The notes below the pieces were generated by a model. It saw only the letters and a list, made by a program, of their open reading frames with translations. It made no database searches and was not told the DNA's origin. Positions 36,220 through 48,900 of a stretch of DNA of 64,000 nucleotides are shown piece by piece. Made by a program: the position numbers and the translations under genes. This stretch comes from Corylus avellana. Lineage: Eukaryota > Streptophyta > Magnoliopsida > Fagales > Betulaceae. Positions within the stretch are counted from its first letter, which is position 1. Each line of letters begins with the position of its first letter. The stretch spans positions 11,577,156 through 11,641,155 of the forward strand of contig NC_081547.1 in the NCBI RefSeq assembly GCF_901000735.1. Reading direction: 5' to 3'.

Positions 36220-37215
36220 TTTTATTTCATAATGTACAACAACTTTCATAGTGATACAATCAAATGATAGGATCAAGTGACAATCAAAATTGAAACAATT
36301 GAAATTAAAGGTTCGTTCAAACATCCGTTTCATCATAGTACATTTGTTCAATCAATCATGATAGGATCAATTGATCGATCAAACTTGAAACAATTGCAAT
36401 TGAAGGTTTGATCGAATATCCGATCAATCATAATGAATTAGTTCGATTGATCGTGATAAGAGCAAATGATTGAAACAATTAAAATTGAAGGTTTGATCAA
36501 ATATCCGATCAATCATAATGAATTAGTTCGATTGACTGTGGTATGATCAAATGATTGAAACAATTGAAATTGAATGTTTGATCAGACATCCGATTGGTCC
36601 TACCTAGTGCATTCGTTCGATCGATCATGATAAGATCAAATGATCGAACAAAATTCAAACAAATTAAATGTTCGATCGAACATGTAATTGAAGTCTAAGC
36701 ATTTTATATTATATTAGTGCATTACTTAAATTGATCGGGATACAATCAATAAAACTTGACATGATTGAAGGTTCAATCAAACATCTGATAAAATCAATTC
36801 TGATCGATACTATTACATATTAGTTTGATCGATCGTAATGGGATCAAATGTTCGATCAAACATCCGATCGATCATAATGAATTAGTTCGATTGATCGTGA
36901 TATGATGAAATGATCGATCAAACATCCGATCGATCGTAATGAATTAGTTCGATTGATCGCGATACGATCAATCGTTTGATCAAACATCTAATCGATCATA
37001 ATGAATTAGTTCAATTGATCGTGATAGAATCAAATGTCCGATCGATCCTACTTAATTAGTTCGATTGATCGTGATAGGATTAAATGTTCGATCAAACATC
37101 CGAGCGATCCTAATGAATTAGTTCGATTGACTATGGTATGATCAATTGATAGATCAAACTTGATACAATTGAAGGTTCAATCGAACATTCAATTGAAGGT
37201 TCAATCGAACATTCA
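36220..37215. repeat. GATC-rich diverged tandem array
   Basis: About 1 kb of degenerate units of roughly 60-80 bp. Recurrent words are AATGAATTAGTTCGATTGAT, GATCAAACATCCGATCGATC and GTGATATGATCAAATG. Most units end in GATCGATC-type clusters. No reading frame. Unit order is irregular, as in an old minisatellite. Confidence 0.82.
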
Positions 37216-38896
37216 ATTGAACTGTTAGCTTTTTATATTATCTTAGTGCCTTAGTTATATTGATCTTATATTATTTTTGGATTTTGTATTATTTTATAAC
37301 TAATTATAAGATAAATATCAACTTAATGATCTTTATCATAAAAATTTAGTAAACGGAAATTTTTAGTTAATATTATAATAATAAAAACATATTATAAGAG
37401 AAAAATTACAAATAAATAAATAAATAAAAATTAAAAAATTGGTAGCATAATTTTTTTTGGGGAAAAATATAAAAAAGCCACCAAAAGTATCAGTCGTTTG
37501 CAATATAAACCTCCAATATTCAAAAGATACTAAAGTAGCCTCCCGAACAACCAAATTGTAGAAAAATGCCCTTATTTTTAATATTCCTATAATACCCCTA
37601 TTATTTTAACAAATAAATAATAAAATAATTGAAAACAAAATGAAATAGTTTTTAAAAAAATACAAGAAAACCAATGGACAAAGAAAAACCAAAAAAGAAA
37701 ATGTTTTTTTTGGAATAAATAGTAAATAATTAGTCACTGTAGTTGGCATAAATTACAAATTGCTTCATGTTTTTTTTTTTTTATATATATATTTCTCATT
37801 TATTTTGGAGGGTTTTTTTTTTTTATATTTTTCTCATTTATTTTTTATTTTTTTTTAAAAAAGCCCCAAGCATGCAGTAGCAGCCACTAATTGAGCTGCA
37901 CCAAATAATTTGCCACCATCTATTAAAAACTGGTGGGTGCTCAAATTTTCAGACGATTTTTTTTCACCAAATCCCACGAAGTGCTACAGCTCATCTCACT
38001 CTCACTCTCTCTCTCTCGATCGTTGTCTCTCTCACTCCGTACTCCGGCGCAAATTTCTCTCTCCGACAGCTCTCTTTCCGGCGCACCTCTCTCTGCCAGC
38101 TCTCACTCCGGCGCACTTAACGCTCTCCTGTAGCTTTCTCTATGGCGTACCTCTCTCCGGTATGAGTTTCTCCTAAACCCTTGAAAACGTTAAATGAGTT
38201 TCTCCTGTCTTCTTCTCTTTCTATTTTGCATCTGCAGTTCACGGGTTGCATTTTTGCATTTAAAATGGTTGATTTTTGTGGTTTCTATACTGTTTCCTAT
38301 GATTTTGAGTATTGGGATATTTTCAAACATAGTAGGAGCCTGATATTTGATCATTTCAAGCTTCTGTTGGGTGTAAATTTATTCAATTTTGCTCTTCATT
38401 TTCTTGTCAATACTGTCTCCAGAGAAAATCCAATTGGGTTTTTTTTTTTTTTTTTTTTTTTTTTCAAGTACTGTTATGTTAACGTGATTGCTATTTCCCT
38501 TCTAGTTCAGAAACCAGTAAATGGCATCTTACCGAAGCTTCTTCTGCTCCGATTTTGGAAACTCTAGATATATCAGCTGCTGCCTATCTATTTTTTGAAG
38601 ATTTATTATCTATTAACTCTATTTGTAAAATGTATAATGAATGAAGAACTAGCAAGGTTAGTAGACAGATTCAAGGTGTAACCTTAATCTAGTTCCATGT
38701 CTAGGTATATGAGTAGATAAAGAACCTTAAACCATTAGTTACCTTAAACCTTAAACCATTTTCTTCCACATTTTACAGAAATTAGCGTGACGTGAACTGC
38801 TATGTGGTAGTTCATGTTTTAATGGCTAACATGATAAATGTCACATAGACGATTGGCTTGTTTTGTAAGCGACTTGTAATAAGTACTCAACACCAC
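37216..38896. other. gene-free region with a CT-rich leader-like stretch
   Basis: AT-rich and non-coding. At 37980-38165 a CTCTCT- and CCGGCG-rich stretch looks like a plant 5' UTR; it could be followed by an intron (GT at about 38160 to CTGCAG at about 38237). It resembles in composition the leader at 43100-43420 in front of the intact CACTA transposase. No coding exon was linked to it. Confidence 0.4.
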
Positions 38897-40323
38897 CTTC
38901 CCCATGTCACCAAATATTATTACACGTTGTAGTGAGTCCTGTCCAGGATATGGGGATGATTTGAAAGAATAGCTTTTGCTCCAGGCAACTGAACCATTGG
39001 ATAAGAGATGACCCATCCTGTAAGAGTACCCCAAATACCAATATAACAACGGTCAACATATATCATCAACACTTCAGGGATACTTTTATGTCAAGAAAAT
39101 GTAACTAAAAGCATACACAGAGTTTGGCCACAAATTTTTTAAGAAACTTGTGTGTATAAAACCCTGATCACGCCAGCCTACTGTCCGTGCAGGTGAACCT
39201 CCAGAGTTACATGGAAGTCTCATTATGCAATGAAGTCTAGGTTGTAAGAACATGTGCTTATAGTGACAAGAGTGTTAGAATATAGGTTTGCCATATTCAG
39301 TTTGATATTTTCCTTGGTGGTGGACATAGGCGTCTAACGCCATAACACCTGAAAATCCTTGTGTCTTTTCTTTTTCTTTCTCTTCTTCCACTTTACATTT
39401 CCATAAACATCTTCTTACAATTTTCTACAAAGATATCATGCTTTGAACATAAAAACTTACCCATTTGGCTAGATTTTGAAGCATAAACTTTATATTGTAT
39501 TCTAAGAAAGCATAGAAATGGCCACAGAGAAGTATTATTGATTGAGAAGTGTCTTTCAGCTTTCTTTAAAGGTTACAGTAGAAATCAAAGGACTTAATGT
39601 TCTGATCAGAAATATCATAAGTAACTTGAGGAACATAATTCATAGCAAATCACAAATGTATTTGAAACCTGATATTCCTTTGTAATTCATAGCAAGCACT
39701 TTCTTCATCACTAAATGGCTCAAGCATGCTATGATCAACTTGCAATTCATAAGGGAAAGTTTGCAGTGTGGTAATTATATTGGTAGATGAAATGAATAAT
39801 ACCACACATGCTGTTCCGATCAACTGTCAATGTTCCAGCTGGGGATCGAGTTTACCACACTCCCTTCATACTCCATTCCACGAATGGAACAACTTCATCT
39901 ATTGCATAGCCACTTGTCCAGGTTATTGTCATCTGCATAATATCCAAAGTCTTTAAGTAAAAAATCTGCTTGTTTATACATATATATATATATCAGAAGA
40001 ACTTGGATGAGCATCGTCTTAGTGTCAAAACCAGAAGTACTCTTATTGAATTTTCGCAACTGCTCCATGCAAACATACTGATTTAGAACTTAAAAAAGAT
40101 CAAACATGAAAATGAAAAACAACTGAGAATAGAAATTTATCTTTGACAAACATATTGCTTAGGAGTTAGGACCTGATATCCAATACCCATCAGAAAATTT
40201 TACAGGAATCTTTAATTCGGGTAAACTTACTTCATCCCAAGATTTCCCATTAGCAAGTCGTGAGTATAGAGGTGCTTTAGGATTGGCAAATGTAATGTAA
40301 TTTGAAACTGCCACCAGTTTAGG
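38897..40323 (-). pseudogene. purple acid phosphatase gene fragment (four exons)
   Basis: Four consecutive minus-strand exons match a plant PAP27/PAP1-type purple acid phosphatase, a secreted metallophosphoesterase. Exon at 40231-40323: PKLVAVSNYITFANPKAP...SWDE, between TTGCAG and GTAAGT sites. Exon at 39803-39932: MTITWTSGYAIDE, with an in-frame TAA, then SPAGTLTVDRNSMC. Exon at about 39133-39198: SPARTVGWRDQGFIHTSFLK. Exon at 38897 to about 39028: YRMGHLLSNGS...SSPYPGQDSLQRVIIFGDMGK, whose acceptor has lost its AG. The fragment stops at GDMGK, before the rest of the catalytic domain, and no first exons are found. Introns are retained, so it came from DNA rather than from a retrotransposed mRNA. 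It may be a captured or decayed gene piece. Confidence 0.82.
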
Positions 40324-40638
40324 CTGCAATATTCAATAACATAATATTCAGAAACAGGACACAAACAAGTCCAGTTCAAAGATATATGAACATATTTATG
40401 AAGCATAAGAACAGCTAAAGAGCAAGGGACACACATTTGACAAACCGCACGCATTTTGTGAGGTTAGCATTTTGTCAAATATAGATTTGGGATTGGGACA
40501 TACAATGTTGGTTTAATTAGTAGGTGTTACTCTATACTGGAGGTTTTTATCTTTTACTTTTCATCAAGATGAAGTAAATCTTTTGCTTTGAAGTTTTGTT
40601 AAGCATACTGCTGATGAATGGTTGTGAATCCCCTGGTA

Positions 40639-40902
40639 GTGCGATCGATCGCACGCATTATCAAGGCAAATGTTTCTGCTACTGCGATCGATCGCAATAC
40701 ATATTGAATTTAAGCCCCTGATAGTGCGATCGATCGCACTCATTACAAGTAAAATCTTTCTGGTGGTGCGATCAATCGCACTCACTACAAGTAAAACCTT
40801 TCTGGTGGTGCGATCGATCGCACTACGTACTGAAGCTCCTGATAGTGCGATCGATCGCACTCACTACAAGTAAAACCTTTCTGGTGGTGCGATCGATCGC
40901 AC
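40639..40902. repeat. seven-copy array of the palindrome GTGCGATCGATCGCAC
   Basis: The 14-16-base palindrome (one copy with ATCAATCG) occurs at about 40639, 40683, 40724, 40766, 40808, 40845 and 40887. Spacing is mostly 37-44 bases. Between them are related spacers such as CTCACTACAAGTAAAACC and TTTCTGGTG. Confidence 0.9.
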
Positions 40903-41446
40903 ATGTGATGGTCTGAAGGCTTGTGAACTGCATCTCTCTCTTCTTCTCTTGTGGTTGCATTAAACCTCTCTTCTTCTCTTGTGGTATTAAACCTTGCTTC
41001 TTCACTTATTATTACTTTTTGATTAGTATTAAGTCTTATTCTTATATTAAGATTATGTTATTAATTTTCTAGTTCACATCAACTTATGTTATGAAAGTTG
41101 GTATGGTACATGATTGTATTGTCTTTTCTATTTAAGTTCAATAAGAAAGCAGCACAGTAAACTTGAAGCAAGACAACATTCTATAATAAATATCAAAGCT
41201 AACAACAATGGTAAAAAATGTAAAACTGTCATTGAGCTAAACAAGTAAATAAATTACAAATAGAAATTTGTTCTAAACTACTAACCCACTTCTAGAATAT
41301 TTTGTTAGGTAACATGGCATTGAGCTAGCATCAATATTTGAGAACAAACCTCTCATTTAATTCTATTAATTCTTAAGAATCTGATCTTCTAATTCCCTTG
41401 TATGTGTACATGTACGTAACGAATAACCTCTAATAGGGACATCAAT
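40903..41446. other. gene-free spacer before the CACTA transposase remnant
   Basis: CTTCTCTTGTGG occurs twice at about 40930-40985. No coding sequence recognised. Confidence 0.45.
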
Positions 41447-42984
41447 ATGGATAGGAGTTGGATGTGGGAAAGTACTTGATGTTCAGAGCGATTTCAAAAA
41501 GGTGTGGAAGAATTCATGGAAATGGCAGTTAAATCAGTTGATTCATGTGATATGACAAAGTGTCCATGCCGTGACTGTGCAAATCGATATTATTCTCATA
41601 TTAGCGAAGTGAAGGGTCATTTACTCGGACATACACTCGATGGATATTTCACGGGGAAGAAGATCATTTTAGGGTAAACACTTCTACAAACATGCACACA
41701 CATACAAGCGAAATGATGGAGGATGTTGATGTAGTTGAAGAATTGTTAGACGATGTATGTATGGGGACATTTGTTGATGCTAACATCGGAGAATCCTCTA
41801 CTTCATAGGGCCCCACAATTGATGATCACAAACAAACAAGCTCCTTCTACAGATTTTGGGAAGATGGTTTATGAGAACTTTATCCAGGCTGCAAGAAATT
41901 TACACAAATTGCTTTTGTAGTGAAGATGCTTTTCATATAAAGGCGTTCTGCAACATGAGTAACAAGGCGTTTGATATGATGATTGACTTGATAAAGACGG
42001 CCCTCCGAGATGGAGAGACATTGCCACGCTCGTATAGAGAAGCAATACAGTTTAGGCGACACGTGGGATTCGGTTACGATAAGATACACGAATGCAAGAA
42101 TGGTTGTGTGCTTTTTTGGAAAGAACATGCAAACAAAGTGGTATGCCCAAAGTGAAACAATTCAAGATGGATTGATGGCAAAGGCAGAAAAAGTAATATT
42201 CCTCAAAAGGTCTTACCGTATTTCCCAATAAAATCAAGGTTACAACGGTTGTTTATGACAAAAGAAATGGTCAAGGAAATGCGGTGGCACAAAGAAGGTC
42301 GAGAAGATGATGGCAATACTCTCAGACACCCCGCCGATTCTATTGTATGGAAAGAGTTTGATAAAAGACATGAGTGGTTTGTAAGTGATTCCCGCAATGT
42401 GCGGCTTGGTTTACCAAGTGATGATTTCAACCCATATGGTAATATAAGTACAACATATAGCATATGAGCAATAATGTTAACGGTGTACAATCTCCCTCCG
42501 TGGATGTGTATGAAGAGTCTAAATTTGATGTTGTCCCTTATTATCCCTGGGCCATCAGATCCTGAAAAGAATATTGATGTATATTTGCGGCCATTGGTTG
42601 ATGACTTGAAAGATTTATGGAATGAAGGCATACCCGTGTACGATGCATCAAAGAAAGAGACATTTCAATTGCATGCGACATTACTATAGACTATAAATGA
42701 TTTTCCCACATATGGAAAATTATCTGGGTGGTCTACAAATGGAAATTTTGCATGTCCAGTATATAATAAGGATACATCATTCAGGTATTTGAAGTATGGG
42801 CATAAGGTGTGCTTCATGTGTCATCGTCGATGGCTTCCTCAAGAGCATTAGTTGGAACCTGAAGAATTGTCTGCAAGTCAATTGTTGAAATAGCTAAGGG
42901 ATGCTGAGGGTTTACAATTTGAAAAAACAAGCGGGAGAAAGAGAAAGTACACAGATGTTGTGTTGAATTGGAAGAAGAGAAGTA
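41447..42984 (+). pseudogene. decayed CACTA TNP2-type transposase
   Basis: Starts with MDRSWMWEST, parallel to MDKSWMTKSR of the intact copy at 45993, but an in-frame TGA follows at codon 11. The transposase-associated domain (CPCRDCAN) lies at about 41560-41600. Broken frames at 41856-42155, 42249-42467 and 42474-42689 carry the TNP2 core, including HPADSIVWKEFD, VRLGLPSDDFNPYG, NLPPWMCMK and IIPGPSDPEKNIDVYL. The remnant runs into the 100-N gap at a point matching residue about 550 of the intact copy. Multiple stops and frameshifts show it is dead. Confidence 0.85.
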
Positions 42985-43084
42985 NNNNNNNNNNNNNNNN
43001 NNNNNNNNNNNNNNNNNNNNNNNNNNNNNNNNNNNNNNNNNNNNNNNNNNNNNNNNNNNNNNNNNNNNNNNNNNNNNNNNNNNN
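42985..43084. other. assembly gap (100 N)
   Basis: A run of exactly 100 N, a common placeholder for a gap of unknown size. A transposase remnant ends at its left side, and a leader-like sequence begins at its right side, so two CACTA elements meet here. Confidence 0.95.
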
Positions 43085-45992
43085 ATTTTTTTTTTTTTTT
43101 TTTATTTTCCCTCCTGCTACCACACGCACATGCGCTTTCATCCCCCTGCACCCAGCTCGCGCGTCTCTCTTCTCTCCCGCCAGTCGCCGGCACCTGGTTT
43201 TCTTCTTCTGCATATCTCCTCTCTCACTCTTCCTCATTTTCTTCTACTTTCTCCCATATTTTCTCCGGCCGTGATCAGCTCTATCTCTCTGCCGGAGCGC
43301 CGTACGTGCCACTCTAGCTAGCTCACTCCCCGTCGCCGGCCACCGCCTCCACAGCGCCGTTGCCGTCTCCGGCGATTCTCCGGCCGAATCTGCTCCGCCA
43401 ATCTCCTCCATCTCACCTGCAGGTATATATATATATTTTGTTTTATTTTATATATACTATTGTTTTTTATTATTGCAGATTAATATATATATGCATATAT
43501 TGTGTTGTTTTATGTTGTTTTATTTGATATATACTATTGTTTTATTATTGCAGAATATATATATGCATATATTGTGTTGTTCTATATTGTTTTATTTTAT
43601 ATAGTTTTTAGGTAATATATATATATTGCAGAATATATAAAATATATACATTATGTTGTATATTGCAAAATTTTATGTTTCATTTTGTCATATATTCGCA
43701 TGATGTTTCAATAATGTATAGGATTGAGTATTTGTGAGCTAAATTTTTTTTTTTTTTTAGGAATATTTATTAATTAATTACTAATTGTACGTTGAAAATA
43801 TAGATGCATGCAAAATGATAAAGATTCATCATTATATGTTCTTTTTAATATTCTTTTTAATTAATTATATGATACACTTTTAAGGCCATATTAATATTCT
43901 TTTTAATATGGCCTTAAAAAACTAGTTGAATGCAAGATTCATCTTAATTCATCTTAATGCAAGATTCATATTAATATTCTTTTTAATTTGTTTGCCCGGC
44001 TATATAATATGGCCTTAATTATATGTAAGATTCATCTTAATTTGTTTACCCATATCATTATGTCATTGGCCATATAATTAAGGCCAATGACTTTTTTAAG
44101 TAGCTCCATAAATATGACTTTTTAATTTTATTTATATTTATTTTTCCGAGTTTTGAGAATATAATGGATTTGAGTGGGTGGCTGAAGATGCAAAATTGTA
44201 AATAGCAAGTTACATGATTGCTTTTAATTCCAGAAACTAGAAACTAGAGAGCTTTCTTGTGGAACACGTGGCATTGTCTTGCTTGCTTGGTTTGAACTTT
44301 CAACTTGAAACTAGCTTCCAACTTTGACTGCGAAGGCTGAGATGGAGACAACTCATATAGGAATGCATCGAGTTGACTTCCTCTTTGGATTTTTATTCAA
44401 AATTTTCACACATGAGAATAGCTATTTTTCTATTCTTCATTTAATTTATATATTTTTAAAAATTTTCTACAGATTTTTTTATTCTAAAAAAAATAAATGA
44501 ACAACAAGTCTCTTTGTACAAAGAATTTTTTTTATTTATTTTTGACATACTCACACAAAAAAAAAGAAAAAAAAAATTCAAACTAATAACATCTACTAAG
44601 GCGTGCGTGGTTCACGGCGGATTGAAAGCTAACAAAAATATTAGCAAACAATGCATACGTTTCCTTAATTTTTTCAATATATATATATATATATATTTTC
44701 TACAAAAAGATGCGTGTCCCACGTTGCAGGGAAACAGCGGACAGTCTACTTGGTTTCACACATGGCTTGGATGCAATAAACCCTTAATAATACCCTCTCT
44801 CAAAATACAAGTTGGATTTTTTTAGATTACGACCAGTATAAAGAATCTTTTGATTTCTTAAATTTCGATGCTTTATTTGTATTTGTTTAATAATATGAAA
44901 GTCAAACCCTCCCAATTGAGAACAGTTTCTCCCCTGCCCACCAAATTATATGCAATGAATTCTTCAGATAAATTTAATTGCTTAAATAAGTAATTAATTA
45001 ATAGATATTCCTAAAAAAATAAACATATAATGATACACTTTTTAAACATAAGTAAAGATTCATCATTATATGATACACTTTTTAATATTCTTTTAACCGT
45101 AACGTTATGGATTAATGTGTAAGTTATAAATTCACACACGAGGGTTCACTTCGAATTACATGGATTTAATGGGAAAATCCATTGGCAAACGTGCAAATCT
45201 TGTCAAACTTAGAGAGACTTCAAATGAATAAGTAAAAAGTCATGACTTTGTTTGTTACACTATTTTTTTATCACACTTTTGTTTTGAGTGTTTTTAACTA
45301 GTCTAATCATAATTAAACACATAACGTAAACACTTGCAAAATATATTCAATTCGATTCTTACTTCATTCTATCCCACATATATTATTTTTCAAACAAAAA
45401 AAACCATACAAAACGGTCCAAAGTTTTGGTTAATTTGAGGAACTTATAAGCTTCTTCAAGTTGAAATATAACGCATCAAAATTAATATTACCTAAAAACT
45501 AGTTGGAATTTTGTTACAATTGTGATTAATATGAAAGAAATTAATCTAGTAATTCATGCCAAAGGCTAACGACATTTAAGCTATATTTATTGTATTTAGG
45601 GTCCTCGTAACGAACCTAGCTCGGTAGATGTACTAGAACAACCTTATAAGTTATAAGCTAGCTATAATTAATTTGTTTAGGGTCCCCACCAAAGAAAATG
45701 CTTAAATTTTGGATCAAGTATTTTTTTTTTATTTGGTTTTTGTAGATTAATTATAATAGATAAGGGTTATAAATACACCCTTCAGTACGGTTGAATGTAG
45801 ATACGCATGAATATGTATATATTTTTGGACATAAACAATTTAACCCTATATGAGAATGTATAGGTTTATATTTCTAATGTGGTTCAAATATTTAGGTATC
45901 GGTTTATGTTTATATACATGCATGTGCTTGAAAGTATGTATACAATTTGTAAGTCTTATGTATTTATTCCTAACTCATGTACGTAGATAAAA
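43085..45992 (+). other. leader region of the intact CACTA transposase
   Basis: At 43100-43420 a CT- and CCGGCG-rich stretch looks like a 5' UTR. It ends CCTGCAG|GTATATAT, a possible donor. A matching acceptor (TACGTAG) lies 8 bases before the ATG at 45993, so a leader intron of about 2.6 kb is possible. The rest is AT-rich, with TTTTAATATTC words and poly-T tracts, and no coding sequence. Confidence 0.45.
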
Positions 45993-48900
45993 ATGGACAA
46001 GAGTTGGATGACAAAGTCTAGGGGTACGAGGGAATACAGAGACGGGTGTAGATTGTTTGTGGAGTTTGCAGTTAGTAACTGTAGAACCCTTGATGGATTC
46101 ATCTATTGCCCTTGTAAGGTTTGTCGAAATAACCGGCGCCACCCGCCGGGTTTCGTATTCGACCACTTGACAGGGGGAAAAGGAATGATGCCGGAATACA
46201 CACTTTGGTTCTATCACGGTGAGAAGCATGTACAGGGTCCTGATACCGGGTCTAATTCCAATCGCCCGGCCTCAGATGCGGGTGCATGTGCAAATCAGGG
46301 TGGAGACATGCACGGAATGTTGCGTGATTTATTCGGCATGCACGAAGTAGTTAGGGAAGACAATTGTGAGCCTCAGGCCGTAGTGCAAGGGGGTGAGGAA
46401 ATTGTGACCGAAGAAGCCGCTGAAGGCGATGCACTAAAGTACTATGCCCTTCTAAAAAAGGCGGAGAAGCCACTTCATACTGGGACAAAACATAGCAAAT
46501 TAAGTGCCACTGTTCACCTGTACAACTTGAAGTGCGTTGGTGGACTTAGTAACTCGATTTTCTCGGCTTTCCTAGAGTTCATCAATCAGTTGCTACCCGA
46601 GACTAGTGAAACTCTGCCAGTTAATACATATGAGGCGAAAAAGTTTTTACGAGACATGGGACTAGGGTATGAGAAGATTCCAGCGTGCCGTAATGACTGT
46701 ATGCTATTCTGGAAGGGCAATAAAGAGTTGGATTCATGTACCGTATGTGGAAAATCTAAATGGATGGAAGCAATCAATTTAGATGAGGACGGTCAACCCA
46801 TATCATCGGGCAAGAAACGTCCGGTGAAGGTGTTGCGGTGGTTTCCACTCATACCACGACTACAGAGGTTGTTTATGTCAGAACATACAGCACGCTTTAT
46901 GAGGTGGCATGCAGAAGGCCGCACTAAGGATGGCGTATTGAGGCATCCAGCCGACGGCTTAGCATGGAAGTCATTTGACAATTTACATCAGGAGTTTTCA
47001 GCGGACAGCAGGAATGTAAGGCTCGGACTAACCTCTGATGGATTTAATCCATTTGGGAATATGACTACATCTCACAGCACTTGGCCTGTAATGGTTGTAC
47101 CCTACAACTTGCCTCCTTGGATGTGCATGAAACACACATCTTTTATACTATCATTGATTATCCCGGGCCCAAGTTCACCTGGAATGGATATAGATGTCTA
47201 CCTTCAACCCTTAATTGAAGAGTTACAAGAACTATGGAATGTAGGGGTACGCACATATGACGTCTCAAAGAAAAATAATTTTGTTATGCGAGCGCAGTTG
47301 ATGTGGACAATTAATGACTTCCCAGCATATGCAGATTTGTCTGGATGGTCTACCAAGGGTGAGAAGGCATGTCCTTGCTGTATGAACTCGACAAGGTCAA
47401 AATGGTTAAAACATGGCCATAAATGGTGTTATATGGGGCACAGGCGATACTTGCCCATGGATCATCCATGGAGACGAAACAAAAGCACATTTGACGGCAA
47501 CGTAGAACTAGAATGTGCCCCTGATGTGCCAAGTGGAGATGAAGTCATAAGCCAATTAGAAGGGATGGTGTTTGGGGATGAGAACGCCGGTCAGGCAAGG
47601 GAGGCTGAGAAAAAAAAAAGAAAGAAGCAGAAGACGAATACTGGCCATGTAGTGTGGAAGAAGAAAAGTATTTTCTTTAGGTTGCCGTATTGGAAAGATA
47701 ATTTATTGCGGCATAATCTTGATGTTATGCACATAGAGAAAAACGTCATGGACAACATACTTGGTACAATACTGGACATTCCAGGGAAAACGAAGGACAA
47801 CCTCGCCGCCCGCTTAGATTTGCAAGAAATGGGCTTGAGACGTACACTTCATACATTTGTGGACCCGCAGGATGGTAAGACCTATTTTCAACAAGCTACC
47901 CACACGATGTCCAAGGATGATAAAACACATTTTTTGAAAGTGCTACGAAATGTAAGGGTGCCCGACGGATATGCCTCGAACATTTCTCGTTGTATACGAC
48001 TTAAGGACCGTACGATATCGGGGTTAAAGAGTCATGACAGTCATGTACTGATGCAGCAGCTTCTACCTATTGCATTGCGTGGTTCACTTCCAAGCAATGT
48101 GGTTAGACCTCTTGTTGAGATGTCCACATTCTTCAGGTGCCTATGTTCAACAACATTGACCGAACAGGATATTGACCGACTACAGTGTGACATCTGTATC
48201 ACGTTGTGCAAGATGGAACAGGTTTTCCCCCCCAGCTTCTTTACGAGCATGGTTCATGTGGTCGTGCATCTTATCCGTGAATGCCGACTCGGTGGACCTG
48301 TACAGTATAGATGGATGTATCCGGCAGAGAGGTAAAATTTGTTTACGGATATTCTTCTATTTTTTGGTTTCAGGTGCCAATACATGACAAGTACTAACTA
48401 AACTGAAAATATGTATTGGTTCATATTTAGGAGCCTTGGAGTATTCAAATCTAATGTGCGCAACAAAGCGGCTCCTGAGGGCTGCATTGCGGAGGGCTAC
48501 ATAGCAACTGAGTTGGTGACGTTTTGTTCGAGATATTTAGAGAATACACCAACCTTTCACAATAGGATACAAAGAAATCTGGATGGTTCAAAGGGAAATG
48601 GAACACGAGTCCGACTCGACCGAATCACAATGACACAGATACACCGGTATATTATGTTCAACTTGGACGAGTTTCATCAATTGCGGACGTAAGTAGAGAT
48701 CTTTTGTTGGCACATTGCATGCTCAATGAACTTGTGACAATATTGCTCGTATTGAATTATAATTAACATAATTTCGAATTGTAGGATGCACATAGATACG
48801 CTTAGGCGATCATGCAATAGGGGACGAACAACAGAGGCTCAGTTGGAAACCCAACATTATGACTTGTTCTGCGAGTGGTACCGTGACTACGTAAGAATGA

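Noticed and set aside
40639..40902. Regular repeats with changing spacers, like a CRISPR array
   Set aside because: This is a plant nuclear sequence, spacers are related to each other, the repeats are 16-base palindromes, and there are no cas genes.
42960..43321. Long frames crossing the N gap
   Set aside because: They exist only because N codons are read as X; the sequence on each side is unrelated.
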